Assembly (NCBI GenBank): GCA_011391155.1
Contig: JAABRA010000165.1
Span: forward strand, 1 to 32,119
From: Burkholderiales bacterium
Lineage (GTDB): Bacteria > Pseudomonadota > Gammaproteobacteria > Burkholderiales > Burkholderiaceae_C
Reading direction: 5' to 3'
DNA length: 32,119 nt
Under the pieces are notes generated by a model. That model saw only the letters and a program-made list of their open reading frames with translations. It had not been told where the DNA came from and made no database searches. Of this stretch, positions 29,092 through 32,119 are shown one piece after another. Numbering within the stretch: the stretch's first letter is position 1; each line of letters starts with the position of its first letter. The position numbers and the translations under genes were made by a program.

Positions 29092-31077
29092 GTGAACCCA
29101 AGCCCATCCCCTGCACAGCGCCGCCCGATCCGCGAACTCCCCGACGAACTCATCAGCCAGATCGCCGCGGGCGAGGTGGTGGAGCGCCCCGCCTCCGTGG
29201 TGCGCGAACTGCTCGACAACGCGCTGGACGCGGGCGCCACGCAGATCACGCTGCGGCTGCTGGCCGGCGGCGTGCGGCTGATCGCGGTGGAAGACGATGG
29301 CGCCGGCATCGCGCGCGAGGAACTGTCCACCGCGCTCAAGCGCCATGCCACCAGCAAGATCGCCAGCCTGCTTGACCTGGAATCGGTGGGCACCATGGGC
29401 TTTCGCGGCGAGGCGCTGGCGGCCATCAATTCGGTCTCGGAACTCGCCCTGCTGTCGCGCAGGGCAGAGGACACCAGCGCACACCTGCTGGACGGGCGCA
29501 CCGGCGAGCTGCGCCCGGCCGCGCGCGGCACCGGCACCACGGTGGAGGTGAAGGAGCTGTTCTATTCCACCCCGGCGCGGCGCAAGTTCCTCAAGACCGA
29601 CGCCACCGAGCTGGCGCACTGCATCGAATCGGTGCGGCGCCACGCGCTGGCGCGGCCCGATGTGGGTTTTGCCATCTGGCACGAGGGCAAGCTGGTCGAG
29701 CAGTGGCGCGCCACCACGCAGGACCAGCGGCTGGCCGACGTGCTGGGCGAGGACTTCCTGGCGCAATCGATCGCCGTGAACTACAGCGTGGGCACGGTCC
29801 GGGTGACCGGGCGCGCCGGCCTGCCCGATGTGGCCCGGGCCCGGGCCGACCAGCAGTTTGCCTATGTCAACGGTCGCTTCGTGCGCGACAAGGTGCTGAC
29901 CCACGCCGCGCGCAGCGCCTATGAAGACGTGCTGCACGGCCAGCGCCAGCCCGTGTACGCGCTGTACGTGGAGATGGACCCGGCGCGGGTGGACGTGAAC
30001 GTGCACCCGACCAAGATCGAGGTGCGGTTCAGGGACAGCCGCGAGATCCACCAGGCGGTGCGCCACGCGGTGGAAAACGCACTGGCCGTGCCCCGGGCGC
30101 AGGCGCTGGCGCTGGCGGCGTCGACGGGCGCCCACCCGCCGGGCCAGGCGGCTGAAGCGATCTCATCCGTGCTTGCGGGGTCTTCCAGCCCTTTTTTTGA
30201 GCAAAAATGGCATGAACCCAGCGTCAAATGGTCACAACCAGCTATCAATTTCGGACCGCGTGCGGACCACCGGGTTTCTGACTTTGCCGCAATGTGGCCG
30301 GTTGGGCCGGCCCAGGACGCTGAACCCGGGCCGTCCGACCCTTCGATCCTTCGACCAGCGCAGGACCGGCCAGGCTCAGAACCGCCTGAATTCGGGAGCA
30401 CGCCCTTTGAATCCCGAGCTGTCACGTCCCCGGCGGCGTCGCCCGGCACACCTGCCGGAGCTGCAGACCCCCTCGGCCACCCCGAACCCACGATCTGGCC
30501 GCTCGGCCGCGCCCTGGCCCAGCTCCACGGCGTCTATATCCTGGCGGAAAACGCCCAGGGCCTGATCGTGGTGGACATGCACGCGGCGCATGAACGCATC
30601 CTGTACGAGCGGCTCAAACAGCAGATGGACGCGGCGCAGCTCAGTAGCCAGCCCTTGCTGATCCCCGCCACCTTTGCCGCTACGCCCCAGGAAGTGGCCA
30701 CCGCCGAGGCCAGCGCCGACACGCTGCAGATGCTGGGCCTGGAAATCACCCCCTTCTCCCCAAAAACCCTGGCCGTGCGCGCCGTGCCCACCACGCTGGC
30801 CCAGGGAGATGCGGTGGAGCTGGCGCGCAGCGTGCTGGCCGAACTGGCGTTGCATGACGCCAGCACCGTGATCCAGCGCGCCCAGAACGAGCTGCTCGGC
30901 ACCATGGCCTGCCACGGCGCGGTGCGCGCCAACCGCCGGCTCACACTCGATGAAATGAATGCCCTGCTGCGCCAGATGGAAGCCACCGAGCGCTCCGACC
31001 AGTGCAACCACGGCCGCCCGACCTGGCGGCAGATGACGATGCGCGAGCTGGACGGGTTGTTTTTGCGCGGGCGTTGA
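29092..31077 (+). CDS. mutL: DNA mismatch repair protein MutL with endonuclease motif
   Basis: A 661-aa MutL. The N-terminal GHKL ATPase shows ELLDNALDAGA, VEDDGAGI and GFRGEALAAI. The C-terminal domain has DMHAAHERILYE (from residue 495), which fits the MutL endonuclease motif DQHA-x2-E-x4-E with Met for Gln; ACHGAVRAN and CNHGRPT give the other zinc-site motifs. It therefore nicks DNA itself, as expected where MutH is absent. MutL couples MutS recognition to strand incision. The linker (about 360-460) is odd: residues ~367-388 are encoded by a reversed copy of the short dispersed repeat. Start is GTG at 29092, with a -10-like TAAAAT six bases upstream and no clear ribosome site. Confidence 0.92.
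   Translation: MNPSPSPAQRRPIRELPDELISQIAAGEVVERPASVVRELLDNALDAGATQITLRLLAGGVRLIAVEDDGAGIAREELSTALKRHATSKIASLLDLESVGTMGFRGEALAAINSVSELALLSRRAEDTSAHLLDGRTGELRPAARGTGTTVEVKELFYSTPARRKFLKTDATELAHCIESVRRHALARPDVGFAIWHEGKLVEQWRATTQDQRLADVLGEDFLAQSIAVNYSVGTVRVTGRAGLPDVARARADQQFAYVNGRFVRDKVLTHAARSAYEDVLHGQRQPVYALYVEMDPARVDVNVHPTKIEVRFRDSREIHQAVRHAVENALAVPRAQALALAASTGAHPPGQAAEAISSVLAGSSSPFFEQKWHEPSVKWSQPAINFGPRADHRVSDFAAMWPVGPAQDAEPGPSDPSILRPAQDRPGSEPPEFGSTPFESRAVTSPAASPGTPAGAADPLGHPEPTIWPLGRALAQLHGVYILAENAQGLIVVDMHAAHERILYERLKQQMDAAQLSSQPLLIPATFAATPQEVATAEASADTLQMLGLEITPFSPKTLAVRAVPTTLAQGDAVELARSVLAELALHDASTVIQRAQNELLGTMACHGAVRANRRLTLDEMNALLRQMEATERSDQCNHGRPTWRQMTMRELDGLFLRGR
30190..30253 (-). repeat. 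Short dispersed repeat, copy F, in frame inside mutL
   Basis: Read on the minus strand: CCGAAATTGATAGCTGGTTG, then TGACCATTTGACGCTGGG, then CATGCCATTTTTGCTCAAAA. It lines up with copies D and E. It adds about 21 residues rich in Trp, Gln, Phe and Pro to the MutL linker without breaking the frame. Confidence 0.72.
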
Positions 31078-31144
31078 GCGCGCACCTGCATCGTGTTGGC
31101 CGACAAGATCGAAAGCCGCAGACCGATCCGAGACAACGTAAAAT

Positions 31145-31178
31145 ATATTTGACAAATATTCCTGGGCGTGACTATGCT
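31145..31178 (+). promoter_or_regulatory. Promoter and operator of the second XRE/nucleotidyltransferase pair
   Basis: A perfect -35 TTGACA (31149-31154) and -10-like TATGCT (31173-31178) are spaced by 18 bp. The inverted repeat ATATTTGACAAATAT (31145-31159) covers the -35, so a bound XRE protein would block it. The -10 ends 5 bases before the ATG at 31184, so the transcript would start at or beside the start codon (leaderless). Confidence 0.65.
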
Positions 31179-31183
31179 CTCCC

Positions 31184-31693
31184 ATGTCTGCGATTCTCGA
31201 ACTCAGTTCTGCCGTGCGGACCCGCCGTTCGGACATGGGTCTGACCCAGACGGCCCTGGCAAAACTCAGCGGGCTGTCGCGCGCCACGGTCAACCAGCTC
31301 GAAAATGGCAACATCAAGGATCTGAGCCTTTCGCGGGCAGATCGGCTTCTGGGCGTGCTGGGCTTGTCAGTCACGGTCACGGCGCCCCGCCCCAGGCAAC
31401 GCCCGGACCGCAGCACAAACAGTTCTGCATTGGACCTCGCCGCGCGCACCGCCAGCGTGAGCTACAGACTTTCGATGAACGCCAATGAGTTACGCGATGC
31501 CCTTAGCTCCGGTGCCCTGCCTGCCGGCCACGCTCCACACCTGTATACCTTGCTGGAAGAGGCGCCGGTCTCCCTGCTGGCCCGCGTCGTGGAGGAACTG
31601 CACCAGGCCTCAGGAATCGAGCGTGCCAAGGTCTGGAAAACTATGCGATCCCTGGCGCACCAGCTTGAAAGCAGTCGCGCGCTTTGGTCATGA
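31184..31693 (+). CDS. XRE-family HTH regulator, probable antitoxin of second pair
   Basis: A 169-aa protein with a Cro/C1-type HTH at about residues 6-62 (SAVRTRRSDMGLTQTALAKL, then LSRATVNQLENGNIKDLSLS). The C-terminal half (ALDLAARTASVSYRLSMNAN, APVSLLARVVEELHQASGIE) is not recognised and is unlike the tail of the first XRE protein at 3465. The stop overlaps the nucleotidyltransferase start in ATGA. It likely autorepresses through the palindrome over its promoter and counteracts the partner; both points are inference. Confidence 0.83.
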   Translation: MSAILELSSAVRTRRSDMGLTQTALAKLSGLSRATVNQLENGNIKDLSLSRADRLLGVLGLSVTVTAPRPRQRPDRSTNSSALDLAARTASVSYRLSMNANELRDALSSGALPAGHAPHLYTLLEEAPVSLLARVVEELHQASGIERAKVWKTMRSLAHQLESSRALWS

Positions 31694-32119
31694 ACCTGCC
31701 CGACTTCAGCCGGCAGGGCGTCTGGCAGGCACTTTTCCCGCAGGCGCTCAGGCTCATGGAACTGCTGGAGAGCCAGACGCACCAGCCGCCGTGGACCTTT
31801 GGCGGCGGCACCGTCCTGATGCTTCGAATCGGGCATCGCCAGAGCAAGGACATTGACCTCTTCGTGCCGGACCCGCAATACCTGGGCTACCTCAACCCCC
31901 GCCTGAATGACGCGGCAGAGCAGGTCAGCATCGACTACGAGGAAAACGCCGAGTTCATCAAGTTCTTCCTGCCCGCTGGTGAAATCGACATCGTTGTCGG
32001 CACCACCCTGACCCGGCGACCCTTCGACATCGTGCCCCACGCGGGGCGTGACATCAAATGCGAAACCTGCGCTGAAATCATTGCCAAGAAGATGTGGCAT
32101 CGCGGCAACCTGGCCAGGG
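31690..32119 (+). CDS. AbiEii-like nucleotidyltransferase, cut by the window edge
   Basis: The first 143 residues of a second AbiEii/DUF1814-type nucleotidyltransferase. FGGGTVLMLR (residues 37-46) and DID at 54-56 (SKDIDLFVPD) give the glycine and metal-binding motifs, and AEIIAKKMWHRG starts the conserved Lys-containing helix. The frame runs off the right edge. Sequence outside the motifs differs clearly from the one at 3943, so the two are separate families, not a recent duplication. Confidence 0.85.
   Translation, partial: MNLPDFSRQGVWQALFPQALRLMELLESQTHQPPWTFGGGTVLMLRIGHRQSKDIDLFVPDPQYLGYLNPRLNDAAEQVSIDYEENAEFIKFFLPAGEIDIVVGTTLTRRPFDIVPHAGRDIKCETCAEIIAKKMWHRGNLAR

Noticed and set aside
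28306-30135. Long open frame (609 codons) antisense to mutL and dedA
   Set aside because: It is a GC-driven mirror of mutL. Its protein is low-complexity in His/Arg/Gly/Val and has no motif, whereas mutL on the other strand has all family motifs.
1-32119. CRISPR array, tRNA, rRNA or intact insertion sequence
   Set aside because: I saw no regularly spaced identical repeats, no tRNA-like cloverleaf or CCA end, no rRNA sequence and no transposase or integrase gene.

Overview
The window is GC-rich DNA from a proteobacterium. Gene content and style suggest a betaproteobacterium of the Burkholderiales, most likely Comamonadaceae. The pointers are a MutL carrying its own endonuclease motif, a bacterial RIO1-type kinase, an omega-amino acid:pyruvate transaminase, an FNR with the E. 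coli cysteine spacing, and several families of short dispersed intergenic repeats. This placement is inference from gene style; there is no rRNA, tRNA or marker gene that fixes the taxon. I found no tRNA, rRNA, CRISPR array or intact transposase.

Left part (1-6.1 kb): a truncated wax ester synthase/diacylglycerol acyltransferase at the edge, then a NYN-OST-HTH RNA-binding/nuclease-like protein. A broken LacI regulator follows; it lacks its DNA-binding domain, carries a late frameshift, and ends at a perfect 30-bp palindrome with a LacI-type operator core. Next is a small island holding an XRE regulator and an AbiEii-like nucleotidyltransferase, flanked on both sides by copies of a ~235-bp repeat. 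Behind it lies gene debris and then a double-BON lipoprotein.

Middle part (6.2-17.7 kb): a FecR/W-rich exported protein, a RIO kinase, a NOX/ferric-reductase-like flavocytochrome, a LysR regulator divergent from an omega-transaminase, an RNase II-type exonuclease, an exported rubrerythrin behind an FNR-type box, a histidine phosphatase, a GIY-YIG-like small protein, and an FNR-type oxygen sensor that could act on that box.

Right part (17.7-32.1 kb): an apparent minus-strand operon of a PhnA-like zinc-ribbon protein, a PD-(D/E)XK nuclease-like protein and an XPD/DinG-type helicase with its own N-terminal PD-(D/E)XK module. After it come an SDR dehydrogenase and an unrecognised 350-aa protein. 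A tightly packed minus-strand run follows: a J-domain protein, three unrecognised proteins (two with acidic tails), and the alpha and beta subunits of a Rieske ring-hydroxylating dioxygenase. Then come dedA, divergent mutL and, at the edge, a second, different XRE/AbiEii-like nucleotidyltransferase pair.

Two themes stand out. First, a 50-65 bp dispersed repeat occurs six times, mostly between genes, but one copy lies in frame inside the MutL linker. A 16-bp core from the larger repeat lies in frame inside the Rieske alpha subunit. Second, the J-domain operon and the helicase/nuclease operon are conserved-looking groups whose joint function I cannot name.
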